Shown here one piece after another: positions 24,633 through 38,160 of a stretch of DNA of 64,000 bases (positions are counted from its first letter, which is position 1; each line of letters starts with the position of its first letter). Under the pieces are notes generated by a model, which made no database searches, was not told the origin of the DNA, and was given only the letters and a program-made list of their open reading frames with translations. This DNA is from Zonotrichia leucophrys gambelii (Eukaryota > Chordata > Aves > Passeriformes > Passerellidae). Location: the NCBI RefSeq assembly GCF_028769735.1, contig NC_088171.1, positions 142,807,917 through 142,871,916 of the forward strand, written 5' to 3'. A program made the position numbers and the translations under genes.

Positions 24633-27221
24633 ACCTCTGGATTCAAGGTGCTGGGAGATGTGAGCACAAACCAGCAAGGATTAACCAGAAGGGGAGAGAC
24701 CAAGCTGCACAATCTTTGCCACTTGTCTACCCTCCAAAACAAGGGAGGAAGAAGAGGAAGGTGTGTCAGTCAGACCCTTGGCTCCAAGGATTTCCTGTGC
24801 CTTGTCAAGGTCAGAAGGACATAGGTCCCTCCCAAGTGAAAGGGAGAGACACATGGCTTCACAGAACTGCTCTTGGAAATGGCATTTCATGCTTCAGGGT
24901 ATAAATGAACCTGCAGAACAACACACTTCCTCCCTGCAACATGCCCATGGGCTTCCATCAGTTGCTACCAGCAGCCCCTTTATCTTCCTTCCCTTTCCTT
25001 GAGTGACAGAACACAGTGTATCCCCCTCAACATCAGAGCTGCCACTGGTGATGCTCAGAACTATTGATTTCAGCTACGTTTCAGAGCTCTCCAGCCAGCA
25101 AGTTTTACTCATTGCACTAGGTGGTAAGACCACAAAAGAACAAAAAGGAAAATGGGTTTCCATGTAATTGTGGAGGGAATGGGGAATGCAAAGCCTGAAA
25201 AGCAAAATTACACCCTCAGGCTGTTGTGAGCATTGTTATGCAAATCAGCGTGAAGGCAGGGAGGATTTTCTTCCAAGATCCTAGCAATGCCCACAGACAT
25301 CAATTTTTAATTAGAAATTATCTGAAATATTAAACATGCCCGCACTGAAACACCTGTGAGAGTCCCCATTCCTCCACTGGGGTGGACAATGCACAGCTCA
25401 GTGTCCAGATCCAACAGGGCTCAGTGCAGTGAACAGTCCCACTACGGTGAGTGAGAGAAGGGCTTTAAGGAGCAGCTGAGGGAATGCTGGGTGACACACA
25501 AAGATCAGATTTGTTCCCTGCAGAACACACTCCTTGTACATGCTGTGAGGAAAGAATTTTTTCATCAAGAAAGCAACAGCAAAATCAATGGCTTTTAAAA
25601 GCTCCAAGAAGCCTGTTCAGGAAAATGGTTAAGTTAAGCTCATCTTCCAACACTTTACAGGTTTGTAAAGGTCAGGTTTACAGGTTTACAGCTTCTGCTC
25701 CACTGAATACCAGCTTCAAAAACAAACAAACAAATGAACAGACAAACAAATATTCTAAGATATTATATCTGTCAGTATTTTTATCCCTCTTGTGTTCTGG
25801 AGCATTTAAGATATGCTGAAACTTGATGGTGCAGACTAATACATCAAAGCTGTAAGCATCTGTATATTTTCAACACATCTTTTAATACCAGAAGAATATT
25901 TCACCACAAAACTCTACCAGGTGAACTCAGTCTTCACCTGACATTAAAACTGGCACTTCAAACATAGCTCTTTCTTGTTCATTCTCACAGACCTCTTGGT
26001 CCATCCTGGAGCCATAATAGAAGGGTTACACCCACATGCAAAGAAATTATGTTCCAATCTTTTCCCTGCAAGAGGCTTCCATCTGAAGCTTTTTTTAGGA
26101 GCTGAGCATGCACTGGTCCTGCTGTACCTTTTCCCCACACCAATATTCCACGAATTTTTGTAGCTAAAGAAAGTTATGGCTGTCATGCACAGTTATTTTA
26201 GCTAGCTTTAGGTGTGAGTAGTGCATTTATCCCCAAATACAAGAAAACAACCAGGTGGCAGGTACAGGATTCAAACTCAGCCTGCTACAGAAAACTATAA
26301 ATGGCACAAGGCTGAATCATCCTCTGCTAACAGTGAGTTGTATCTGACTTGGGCTGGCAGGAATGCATTGTACATAAAGTAAAATAGGTCACTAGGGAAA
26401 ACTGAAAGGGTGGAAGCTGACTGTGAATTTTGATCAAGGTAAAGATTTCTGCATGACATTCTCAATTCCAAAGCTGTTTCTAGAAACCTAAGCAATTACA
26501 TGGACTTGTTATTATGAATTTTATCTCTGTTACATCCCTCTAGGGCAAGCAGTATTCCATTTCCTCTCCCAGATGGCAAATAACTATAGTAGATACATCA
26601 TAAGTGACCTGAGAACAGGAACATAAATATCTGGGGGTCTAGGCTTCCTGCAGGTCCTTGTGCTGTCCTTCCCTCTACTCACTCCTTCCACCAGCAGAGT
26701 CAGAGCTGCAGCCTGAGCTGTCTCATTCCAAACATCACAGATGTGTTTGCAGACTCAGCTGCACAGTGACACTGCTGGGGTGACACGGAAGGTGACATGC
26801 AGCTCACTCTGCCACACTGAGAAGCTGCAGCCTCTGGTGCAACACAGGATGAAGTGCAGGATGAAGTGCTGGCTGCATGCAGAGAGGTAGCTCTGTTTGT
26901 CAGCTCCTTCTCAGCCTGCCCTGATAAACTCAGCCAATTATACTAATGGAAAAAATGCTTCAAAGCTCTGCCAGTGGTTTGGCTTTCCTGTGTTTTTCAC
27001 CCTGTAATTTCAAAAAAATAAATGCTTAGAGGTCACCCTGGCCTGATTAAATCATAGGAATATACAGTGTCTGTTTTCAGAATTTGGTGACTACTAATTA
27101 ATTTATGTCATCAAACAATTATTTTCTACCTCATTAGCCCATGAAATGTGAAGATTGTGTCAGCACTTTTGCTGGCAGTCTCACACTCATTAGTTTGTAA
27201 CCTTGTCCAAAAAGAGACATA
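24633..27221. other. unique non-coding DNA
   Basis: No gene or dispersed repeat recognised. A small (CAAA)n tract lies near 25718-25750, and a 12-bp direct duplication (AGGATGAAGTGC, twice) near 26846-26869. The stretch 26650-26900 is somewhat richer in GC and CA/TG. Confidence 0.55.
25718..25750. repeat. (CAAA)n simple repeat
   Basis: Imperfect tandem AAAC units. It is open in one frame and reads as Asn/Lys/Gln-rich peptide, which is a by-product of the repeat. Confidence 0.85.
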
Positions 27222-27227
27222 CAGAGA

Positions 27228-27275
<48 letters not shown>

Positions 27276-27293
27276 CAGAGAGAGAGAGAGAGA
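27222..27293. repeat. (GA)n microsatellite
   Basis: About 72 bp of alternating AG with a few GACAGA interruptions. Read as protein it gives Arg-Glu repeats on one strand and Leu-Ser repeats on the other, so the frames over it (27134-27384) are artefacts. The long purine-strand tract can form triplex-type structures and is likely length-polymorphic. Confidence 0.97.
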
Positions 27294-30200
27294 ATACTAT
27301 GCAACAACTTGCAATGTGGTTTTGAAGCCACAGGTGCTGGAAACTGGAATTATTTTCACATTTCCCTTGGTGCTAGATGACTGAACCACCACAAATTGGA
27401 AATATCTCTCACTCATGATTTAATGACTAATATATCATGAAAGGGGGAGTGGGGAAGCGAAGCGAAGGACAAGGGGAGGGTTCTTCTGCACACGCATTCC
27501 GCAACCAAGTGTCATCATGTACTCAACCTGAAGGACTCACACAAGGTGTTTGGGTCAGGTGATGGGGTTTTCACTTCTCACATTACATGACAAGGATCTA
27601 AAACAACTCTGCATAGGAAACTGTGGGACATCGCAGTTCAGCTAGCAAGCAGAAGTGTAAAGAGAGATAAACTTGAGCTATCTGGCCCAAAAAGGTCCTG
27701 CCAACATTCATGTACATCCAAGGAAGTTTCCCACTGTATTTTACTGCATATAAAAAAAACAGATGATCATCCTGATCAGTTAAATGTGCCTGAGTAGTAG
27801 TCTTTTGTCCTTGACTGTTTGCTGACTTTCAGTATGTTAGTTGTTCACCTGATTTATTTTTTAATGTTTCCTTGCCCAGACTTTTTTAGTCAATCTGTGT
27901 TAAGATTGATGTACCTCACCATTTTAATTTTGAACAACATTGTTCAGCAGTAATGCTGGCCTTTTAGTCATGGCAGTGCAGAATTCAGTGCATGGAAAAT
28001 AGTTTCATTAGAAAACATAATTTTTAAAAAAATCTGCAAGGGACATCTGTTTGTCAAGAAAATTGAAACATTTGGACAGGGCACTATTTTTCTTCTTGCT
28101 GCTCAGCTTAAGATCAATTTTTTGAGTTTGAGTTCCCATTGTCCCATTTAGAATGATCATTCTCGATGAATTGAATCTTTTCACTTTCTAGGACCTTTCA
28201 ATCGTGGAAGATAAAGCCTACCAAAGGAACAAAACTGAAGTACAATGTGCCCAAACTTCATTTCCTATTGATTATCTCAGATTAAATGATACTTCTGTCA
28301 ATAGAGTTTTTCCGGTCTTAGATACTAAGCCACCACTGACCTGCTCTGGTGCTGGTGACACTCCTACTTCAAGCAGAAGGTTGGACAGGTGATTTCCAGA
28401 ATCTCCTCCAAAAAAGCTTTTATGGTTATGCAAATGTCTAAGTGGTGCTGAAGTGATATTGCACCATAATTCATTCCATTTCCTGTCTTCCTCTAGCTTG
28501 ATTTGGACAAAAATATTGATATATTAAAATTACCAGAGAATTTCTGAACTTTTATGAGAATTATTCAGGTTTTAGACAGAAATTTGACTTGTTTTTAACT
28601 ACCATTTAATGGTCATGTCTAGTGGCTAAGAATTCCAGGAAAAATACCAATTTGAAGGGAAAGAAGGACAAGGTAGACAGTGATGCCTTGGGAAAACTGC
28701 CATTGCCACAACCTGGGCAATCCTGACAGATTTACTTATACCCTGTACTCCTCAAATACTCAGAAAGGAGAGTAGCCAAATAGTATAATTAAGTTCCAAA
28801 AATCAGTGATATGAACATTCTTCACTGTGCCATTAAAAGACACTGGAATATTTTCAGTCAAATCTAATTTTTCTAAATGCTCATTGAAGACAAAACACAG
28901 CAGAAGACATAACATAACACTAAAGAAGAGTTTCCAGTGTGTAAGGCTGCTATTAAAACTCTTCATGCCTGATCTGAGAGAGAAAAGGACTATTTTCCGC
29001 TAAGATTTTTTGTGACTTTTCCATTCTATAAATTTCTCCCAGATTTTTGTCCTAACATCAGTGCCTAATAAACATGAGTTTTTAGGCTTGATATGTGACA
29101 GACTTACAGAATTGACAATGTAAAAAATAATTCAGAAGTTGAAATATCAAGTTTTCTTCATTACCTGCACAGGAAAATCCCCTGGTTTAGTAGTTTTAAA
29201 TCTAAAGAGATGTGAAACTCAGCAGTTTCAGTTCACAGAATGTAATGAAAACAGTATTTTGATTTGCATAGGGTCACATTTATGTAGCTTCTTTAGAGTT
29301 TCAAATTCAAAGAAATACGGCATTCTCGTATCAAAACCAGGGTAAAATACTGGGTCCAGTTAACCCAGTGGTATCTTTGAAACTCTTTTTTTGGTTGGTT
29401 GAAATTTGCTGAAACTGGTAAATTCTCATCCGTGAATTTCCCAGCAAGTGTTCTGATGTTAATGCTGAAATGTCAAATGATCCACCTCACAGAGAAGTAC
29501 AATAGATTTTAACTATAGTTAAATAAATAGTTAAAACAAGAAATAAAACAGTCCCTAGTAAAAATTACATAAAATCTAAAGGACTGTAATAGAGAATTAT
29601 AACACATCTCCAAATTTTATGAGTTTTCTCATTAAGCTCCATTGCAGAGATAAACTTCTCTGTAAAATTCTATGGTAGGACTCTAAAGAAAATCTATATT
29701 ATTTTATCACACCAGTGGTTGCATGTTCATGGCAAGATTAGGACACATTGTTTTAAGTAGTGTATTAGCATATATTGTACAGACTAAAGTTAGACTTAAC
29801 AAAAAAAAAAATCCCACCCTACTTAAAACATTTGAATAACTGAAATTTTTTCTCAGCTATACAACATTCATATTTTTCTTCCACTAAAAAATATTGAAAA
29901 TCATATTTTAAAAAAGCCCATGTACTTCTTTCAAAGTATATGTTCCTGGGTTTTTTTGAAAGCAGTTCTACCTCCTTGGAATCTCTTGCCCTCTTCGGTA
30001 GATCTAAATATCCAACAACATATCACAAAACCATTTGCAGGAACAAAATTCACCTTGAGGCTAACAGAATGCCTAAACACTATCACTGCAAAGAATATTT
30101 CTGGTGGCATGATAAAAACACCTGAAAATAAGGAGTTAATAAATCAATATCTCTTTGACCGTAATACCAGGTCACCTCCCTTATAAAGTAGGTATTTACT

Positions 30201-33200
30201 TCTTGAGGAAAACCATCTTATTTTCTTAATTTGTGGTTTGCTTTTAGGAATTTGTGGGTGCAATATTGAAAGCCCACAGGTTGGTTTCTTCTGTTTCTTC
30301 CATTAAATATTTCTTTCCAGTAAATAGACAGAATTTCCCAGTGTCCACAAATAGTCACAGCAACAGTCACAACATCAGTCACATTGATGAATCTTGACGT
30401 CTTCAGCACTGGAAAATCAACCAGCATTACAAGGAGATCCCCTTGTCTTAAAATATGAAAAACAAGCAAGATAAACAGATTGATGTCCCTCCCCCACCGT
30501 GTCCCATGCTCCCTTCCCCTCCTCAAAGCTCATTTAGCAAAAACAGTGGTAAAAAATAAAAGAAGTTCTGTTTTCTACCAACATGCTTTGAACCCACTCA
30601 GTTCACCTTCCTGTATGTATTTTCTACTGCTTTTTCTGAGCTTTGTACTTCCTGAACCACAGAAGTACCTACACACTCTGTTTCCTGTCATTAAGATGTG
30701 AGTATCAACTTTAACATAATCTGAGTGTTCAGACCTCCAGTGGCCTAATTCTTCTGTCTCTTGCACCACATTTATCACATTATTATTTTTCAGATACTGC
30801 TGAATTTTACCAGAGTCCACTAGCATGAGGCCTAAACACCTCAGGTGAACCAGCCTGGAGAAATTATGCTGTTTATAGCTACTTTCACTTCCGACACTCA
30901 TGTGAATGCATGTGATGTGGTTTGGGGTGAGGAGATAAGTAGGCAGCATGACGTCCTTGTCGGAGGGTATTATTTAAAGTTTATTGCTATGACCAATTTT
31001 CCCCCTTCAGCCGTGAATTTACCAAGGGGCTCCGACCCATGAATTGCTTCTAGGCTGGTTTCATGCCAAAGAAAGGTGAATTGCACAACTGCCCTAAACA
31101 AACTGGGGCTGGAGATGGAAAATATTTATTTTGTGTTTTTCTACAGCATATGTAATGGAAGTTATTATTCCAGGTTGCTCTTTGGCACATTGCACTACAA
31201 CAACAACAACCAACACTTACTCCAATTATGAGGCCTCCACCCACCAGATGCTCAGTGATAAGCATCGCTCAAGAAGTAGGAGGTCACCCCATGACTTCCT
31301 TTTCCCACTCTCCTCTCTCCATCATTTGTTTGTAGGGCATGTTTTGCTTACGGAAATGTGGGATGGTGCCTCTCTGGACCCTATCTTGAGTCTTGCGTGA
31401 CCCAGTTACATCCCATACTGTGCACACTGCTAGGAAGGTGGCATTTTCACCTAAATTTCAACAAATTTGTCAGTGTGCAGTAGATGTCAGTACTGAGACA
31501 CCTACCCTTTCTAGGTAAGAAATAACCCTTGTCCTGAAGCTAAACTCTATTCGTTTTCCCAGTTCTAACCCGAAGCTCACCTGGGGGACATGGGAATTGT
31601 GGTGGTCTGCTGCACAGGCTAAACCCCAGATTTGCTGAGGATAGAGGCAGGACTCTCTGGTAACCACTGCCTGCCTGTAGAGAGCAATTGGTAATTATGA
31701 TAGCACGTGCCCAAAGTGATTCTTAGTGAGAAGAAACTGAAGACTGGATAATAACCAAACTAAAGAAAGAGAGCTCAATTAAACACTGAAATCTGGGGGG
31801 AAAAAACCCACAAAAATTTTAGCATGTTTTCCTGTAGTCCCTCTTAATAAACAAAGCAAAATACATGGGAAGCTGAAAATTTGATGAGGTTGAAGCTGGA
31901 CCAAAAACCAGTTGGAGAAGGCCAGACACAGTTCATCTATGGGGTTGTGGATAGAGGGGTCATATACTAGAAAATCAGATGGAAAATCTTAGATGATATT
32001 CCAGTATACTTATACCTATTATGCTTCTTTCAGAAGAACTATAATGTCATAAAGTGTGAAATACTAAAATTAAATTCTTTAGCACACTTTCCTGAGCAAA
32101 AAGAAAAATTAAGCACTGGTTACCATCTATATAAGTGACCTTTGTAAAGGATCAGGTAGAATATCATTAGAGATTTTTAACTTTTTATTTAATGGTGGTG
32201 AAGGACAGGTGAGCAGATATTTTTCAAGAAAAAGTTTAAGGCCTTTTAATATTTAAAGTTATTTGAGACATTTGTAAAATTACATAAATAGGTTCCATCA
32301 AGCACAGAAATTCTTTCTACTGCACATACAAATTGGAGTACCAGACAGGGATGAACAGGGATGCATGTCACTCTGCTGTGGCCTTTGTGTTCTAAAGCTC
32401 ACTTGAATCCTTGGATGCAGGATGTTCTTGGAACTGCAGAGATGGATATGTTACATAGACACAGCTATAGATACAGTTGAAGTTAATGTAATTCAACATA
32501 TTCTCTAATCTTTCAAGTTATGTATTGGCTGCCACTGCAGCCACGCTTCCACCAGAAAGTTTTGGGTGGAAATTTTGTTCTGCTGACAGTTAAAGTTAAA
32601 TTAATTTTAAAATATTATTTACTTATTTGTCCCCAATGCTTGTGTAGATGGTAACTTCATTAGCAGAATGGCTGGCACCAGACAAGGAACAGAACAACAG
32701 AGAAAGATTGGAACCCATGCAAATAAGTGGGCTTTTATAAGTTTTCCTGCTCTGCAGCGAGACACAGGGGACTTACAATATTTTCATGCATAGGTAAAAT
32801 AATAAATTATTGCACAGCATTTCAGTGTGAGACCATCTCCCTGTGATGTGAAAATTCTAGGTTTGTGGTCTTACTTTACCTGGTTCAGAGGAGGGACTTT
32901 CACTCTTATCCATTACAGATTAGAGCTCTAATGATTTAATAATTTCTCTAGGGTAACAAATGTTAATTTTTGAAAGTTGGAAAACTGAAGAGTGAGGAAG
33001 ATGCAGAAGGTCTCATGGTATGAGTATACATCCAAGACAGAAGAAAATTGGGGTTACATTCTGTTTTGAAGTGGGTCGAGCAGGAAGTTTGATTGGGCTG
33101 GGGGCACTTGCTGTTTCCCAATGAAAGTCATAGGCAAGTTTCAGCCACAATGAATCATCACATTCCTCACTGAAAGAAAAAAAAATAAAAAAAAAAGAAA

Positions 33201-36170
33201 ATATGCCAAATCTTCCACCACTTCCTTGGAAGGTTTCCAGTCAATTCTAGTGCCTAGTTCACACAGTCTGCTGAATACTGTGGGCATATTTCCATTGACC
33301 TCAAAAAGACTTTTCATAAGGCTCAGGTAAATCAAATATGGTTATTGCAAGAGAAATAAGAATTACACAGAGGGAAGAGATACAGAGGGAGAAAACTGTT
33401 GATTCTTAAAATGAGAGGGAACAAGAAATGTGATAAGTCACTCAGACCACATTTGAGTCAGGAAACATGCATTGGGTGTGGAGAAAGTAGAGATCACTGG
33501 ACTCTTAAGCACACTACTCTCAAATTTCCAAAGATACTGAAGGCAGACATTCTGAAATTGGTTTAACTTTGAGTCATCATATTCCAATGCTTGTAAAATA
33601 GTGAAGAGTAGATGATGAGGGAAATGAATGGTTTCTTTGCCTCAAAACTATCCTGTTCTCTCATACTGAAGGCATGAGTGACTCACAGCATAAAAGACAT
33701 GAGGGTTTAATGTGTAACAAGAAAGAGAGCAGGAAGGGGTACAAAGCTGACCTTTCACACACATTGGGAATGACAGCGGAAAGCTCAGTGCACTTCACTC
33801 CTAAAGTACATAGCAAGATAAATACTCAGGACTGACTCTTGTAACAAAAGAATTTCCTTTTGCTCACAGTGGTCAGGGGCATTACAGAGGAATCTCTCCA
33901 ACCTTATCCTTCATATTTGTGGTTAAAGAAGCTTTTGCTGTGTTAGTGGATAGAGGATGGAGTTACTGAATCTTCTTTACAGCTACTGAGTCTATGAGAA
34001 TGCAGAGAGCCTAACCACTGGGTCTTCCAAATCAGGTAGAAAAAGATTGCTTATTCAATCAAACAAATAAAAACAATGGGTCAACCATAAAAGGTCTGAG
34101 ACATTGATCTTGAAGAAAGGCTGGGAATGGAGACATGCCAAACCTTGGGAACACCTCAAAATTAGCTTGCAAGGCTAACCTTGTTATTGGCAAATGTACT
34201 GATTCATTGAAGGTAAAATTCTTTGAGAAAGCATTTCCAGAAATATTTGCATTGTTTCCCTATCAGTTCGTGCCAGTTTCATGCCAGTTCTCAGGCTTCA
34301 AGCTTTCCAGCTTTGCAAAGCAGGGGATCCCTAATTCCATTCTTTACTAAAGATGTTTTCACCGAGAGGAGGAGCTGTAAGGCTCAAGAGCCATTCAAGC
34401 CTTTACACATAACCAAGAAAGTGACATTTTTCATAGTACTCAAAAGTCAGGTACTTACAATGCCTGCAAAAATTAATAGGAAAACCTGTATTAAACATTA
34501 ACTGGGTGCAGCCAGCTGAAGAACCGCAGAACTGACTTTTATTTAAATCACTGCATGATATAAGAAAGCTTCCTTGCCTTGGTTGTGCTTATACCACATT
34601 GATCATAAAAAAAGTGAAAAATGCATTTTGTTCAATAACAAGGAGGAAACCCTATGAAAAGTTAATCAAGAATTCTAATTCTTGCTTCAGCCTGTTACTG
34701 ATGCCCCAGGAGTCTAAATCTTAGAAGACTTAGCATCAAAGAGTTTCTAGGGAGAACCAAAGGAAAAACAATACTAGGAGTGCACTTATCCCATGTTACT
34801 GATGCAGAGAACAGAAGCAGCAGAGTTTATGCAGCATCAGTTCACATTAGAAGCTTGTGGTAGGATTCTCAACCCATTTCCTGAGTCAGAGACTCGTGTC
34901 TCAACCACAAGACTATCATTCTTCTCTACAGATAATTTCCCTTGATTCCTGACGGCTGGTAATGTTTAGTGGACAGAATTACATTTTGTTGTTGTGCTTT
35001 TTCAGATGCTCTCTATGAAGAAAGATAACCACATGTCAGAAGAAGGGTCGTGTTTCCTGGTGAAGTCAATGGCAGAATGCATGAAATTTGGTTGATGCTG
35101 TAGCACACACTCAGTGCTACCAAGAAAATCCTTTTGACCACTGTACAATGTATAGAGAACTAAATTCTCCCATTCACCTTAATTTCACACTCACACATGG
35201 AGAGAAAGCAGTTTATTCTTATAGAGGCACATTCATATCTTAGGAGGAAAACATAAGAAAAATATTATGTATACGACTTTGGGATTATTATTTCTATGGG
35301 TTTATTACCATTAGTCCTCATGAGGAAAAGATCTGAATGGAAAAGTTGCTATTACATTTAAATGTGGACAAGTTCTACTGAGAGTGGCTGAAAACAACTT
35401 CAGCCTTATGGAGCACCGACTTCTGTTGAAAGAGACAGAGGTTTGCTCTGTCTCTTCCAGAAAAAGTAACAAGGGTGAAAAAGAACATATGTCTAGTAAA
35501 AGGAAGAGTGATAAACTTGTGTCTTCTTCTCCCTGCATCCAAAATGTGTGCAGTATATTCTGTGAAATAATAAAATTAATTATATAGCCAAACATAGCTA
35601 CCATAGCCTCAATGGGATTGCAAACAGATCAATTAGAAGAAACGGACTGCAGTCCCAGCATGAGAGGAGGCAAGAGGTGGTGCTGGGTGTGCTCCAAGGA
35701 CTGGATTTTCCCCAGGTGCCCTCTAGTCAACAGAAGCAGTGAGCTTCACCCCAGCAGAGGGACAGAGCTGCAGGGCAATCTGAGCTGTCCTGGGGGGCTG
35801 CCCATCTCCTCTGCTGGTGAACAAAAGGCACATACATTGACCTGTAAAACTAAATGCTACCAGTACCCAAAATTTGGTTTTATGAACAATCTCACCCCAA
35901 CATAAAAATGATTTGAAAAAACAAGAGGTGGCTTTGAATTTTTGTGATGGAAAAACAGCAACAATATTATATATATAAATAACACCTTAATATCTTCAAT
36001 TTTCAGGTAGGAGGCAGGGGATTTTAAACTCTGACAAACACCTGAACACAAACCCCATCCTATGCAGTCCCTGACAGGATGGTCTGCACACAGAGTCAGT
36101 TCCCTTTGCATAAATTTTGGAAAGCCATGTTAATTTAAACTGAATTGGCCACTCTGCAAGCAGCCAACAT
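27294..36170. other. unique AT-rich non-coding DNA
   Basis: No transposable element or confident gene. An A-rich tract at 33175-33200 is, on the minus strand, a long pyrimidine tract ending in CTTTCAG at 33172, followed by about 50 open codons with no good donor or poly(A) signal. A (CAA)5 tract lies at 31197-31212. The remainder shows only short random frames. Confidence 0.5.
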
Positions 36171-36308
36171 AAGGAAAGCAAAGCAGTCTGAACCTCTACT
36201 TGCTCAGTTGTAAACTTTTGAATGACCCTAACCAGAAACAAGGAAAGCAAAGCAGTCTGAACCTCTCCTTGCTCAGTTGTAAACTTTTGAATGACCCTAA
36301 CCAGAAAC
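36171..36308. repeat. tandem duplication, 2 x 69 bp
   Basis: The unit at 36171-36239 is repeated immediately at 36240-36308. I find a single difference, A at 36198 against C at 36267. The unit starts AAGGAAAGCAAAGCAGTCTG and ends ACCAGAAAC. Since 69 is a multiple of three, frames pass through both copies and give a 23-residue repeat on each strand, which can mislead gene finders. Near identity implies a recent event, and the copy number may still vary in the population. Confidence 0.98.
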
Positions 36309-38160
36309 CAATACACAATTTGATGTGTATGCAGGGAAATAACTCCCCCAAATCCTCTGTGTTTTGGATTCATTTTGTAAAATGGAAGACTTGTTCCATA
36401 GCCACCCTCACTGAGAATGTCAGTTCCCTCTGCTCCACAGGTTCACACAAATGCCCACACCTGTAAAACAGACTTTGAATGCCAAAAAAACTCTTTGGCT
36501 GGATATGTTCCAGCAAAAGAACTAAAACCTTTTGAAGAAAAAACCCCAGAGTTTTGCTCTTTCCCACACTCTATTCCTGATTTCTGGGTTAGGCAGGAGG
36601 TAGATAACTTTGACCTATACTCGTGTTGCTGCCAGGTTTTTCAACACATTTATTCATGTTTGCACTGTCTTTGTTTCAGTGATGTGTTGTGTAATGTGAG
36701 CAAGCAGAAAGCCAACTATGCACCAACAGGAAGGCTTAGAGCGCTCTGATATTTTGGCACGGTGTGATGCATTGTGAGCTGGGTTTTCAGTATCTGACAG
36801 TTAAGTCCTTGGAATTGGCATCTGTACACTGGAGACCAGAGCCCTGAATAATCTAACTTAGAGTACAGCTGGGACCAAACCATTACTTCATTCATCCCTT
36901 GTGCACACGTGCTCGGTGCAATGAGCATTCAGGATTTGCTTGAGTGCATGTCCTGTGCTCAAGGGCAGCACCACACTCTGCCCTTAGCACATGCTGCAGA
37001 GCTGAGACAGGGAGCTCCATGCAGGAAAGTGTGTCACACGGACATTAGAAATTACTCATTGAGAACAAGGACTTAATTGTGCCTTCACCTTGCTCCATAA
37101 ACACACTATAGCTTCTGTATAACCTGCGCACTGAGCGCTGAGCACTCCATTACTGAAGATGATCAAAGTTTTAAAAAAATCAAAATAATAAAGCTGAAGA
37201 AAAAAACTGAGAACTCTTGAATCTGTTTGCCAATCACATGTATTAATGATAGTACCCCAAAATTGTAATACTGTTGTTTTCTGACCAGGCATCCTCAGCT
37301 TTCCTCCTGTATTTTCATTTCAGCTCCCCTGTGACCCCACTGCCTTAGGTTCAGCCCTGTCTTCAGTCACAGACTGAAAGGCTGTGAGGAAGGAAAAACT
37401 TGTGACCCCATTTCCTACATGGGGAAGAATATATTTAAAGGCATTTACCAGCTGAACAAAACAGCCTAGCAGACAGCTGTGAAAATTTCACAGTGTGTTT
37501 CTCTGCATGATTAGAAGCCAAGACGTCAGTTCCTCATTGATATCAGGAACTAGTAGGATTTCCTTACTTTTGCAGGAACCCTGTGAGTAGCTCAGAGATT
37601 GCATCTTAGGTGACAGATTGACCTATTGCCTCTGGTAGGGAGAGCACAGGACAGTTCTGAGCCATAGGGTTTGTTTCTCAGCTGATTTGCTGCTTTCTTA
37701 TTAATGCAGTTCTGCTGAGAACCATGCCATGAGTCAATCAACCAGCCATGAAACAAAGCTCAGTTCCACAGGATTTTACCAGCTACCTTTCCACTGAGTC
37801 AGGGATGACAGGCACTGCACTTGGGAGAGTGTTTCAAGGCATTCTTTTTTCTTCTTGTGTCATGGAAGTAGTTCTGCACAGACTCAGGGTTGTTGTTTTT
37901 CATGGTTTGTGAAGAGAAGGGCTCCTGAGGTCAAAAGCTTTGACAGTACTTTCCAAATGAGGAGTCAAGTACCAACTGCAAGACTGCCAAAGAGAGCTTA
38001 TCTTGTGAGATACCCAGTTCTGGACTCTGGCATTCTCTGTGCCACCCAAAAGCTTTATGCAAGCTGTAGCTCATGGCCAGTGGAGTGACCAGAGACACAC
38101 GTGCCGTCCAGGATCTGGAGTGCACTCAGGCACAGCAGCTCACCCAGCTCAGGGTGACTG
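36309..38160. other. unique non-coding DNA
   Basis: No recognisable gene or repeat. Open frames up to 110 codons (36417-36749, +) have no domain I know. Confidence 0.5.

Noticed and set aside
27134..27384. Arg-Glu-repeat and Leu-Ser-repeat 'proteins'
   Set aside because: They are direct readings of the (GA)n microsatellite.
33000..33200. Minus-strand pyrimidine tract plus CAG and about 50 open codons
   Set aside because: The tract is a simple A-rich repeat on the plus strand, the frame length is well within chance, and no good donor or poly(A) signal follows.
35996..36466. Proteins with a 23-residue repeat on both strands
   Set aside because: They are an effect of the 69-bp tandem DNA duplication, whose length is a multiple of three.
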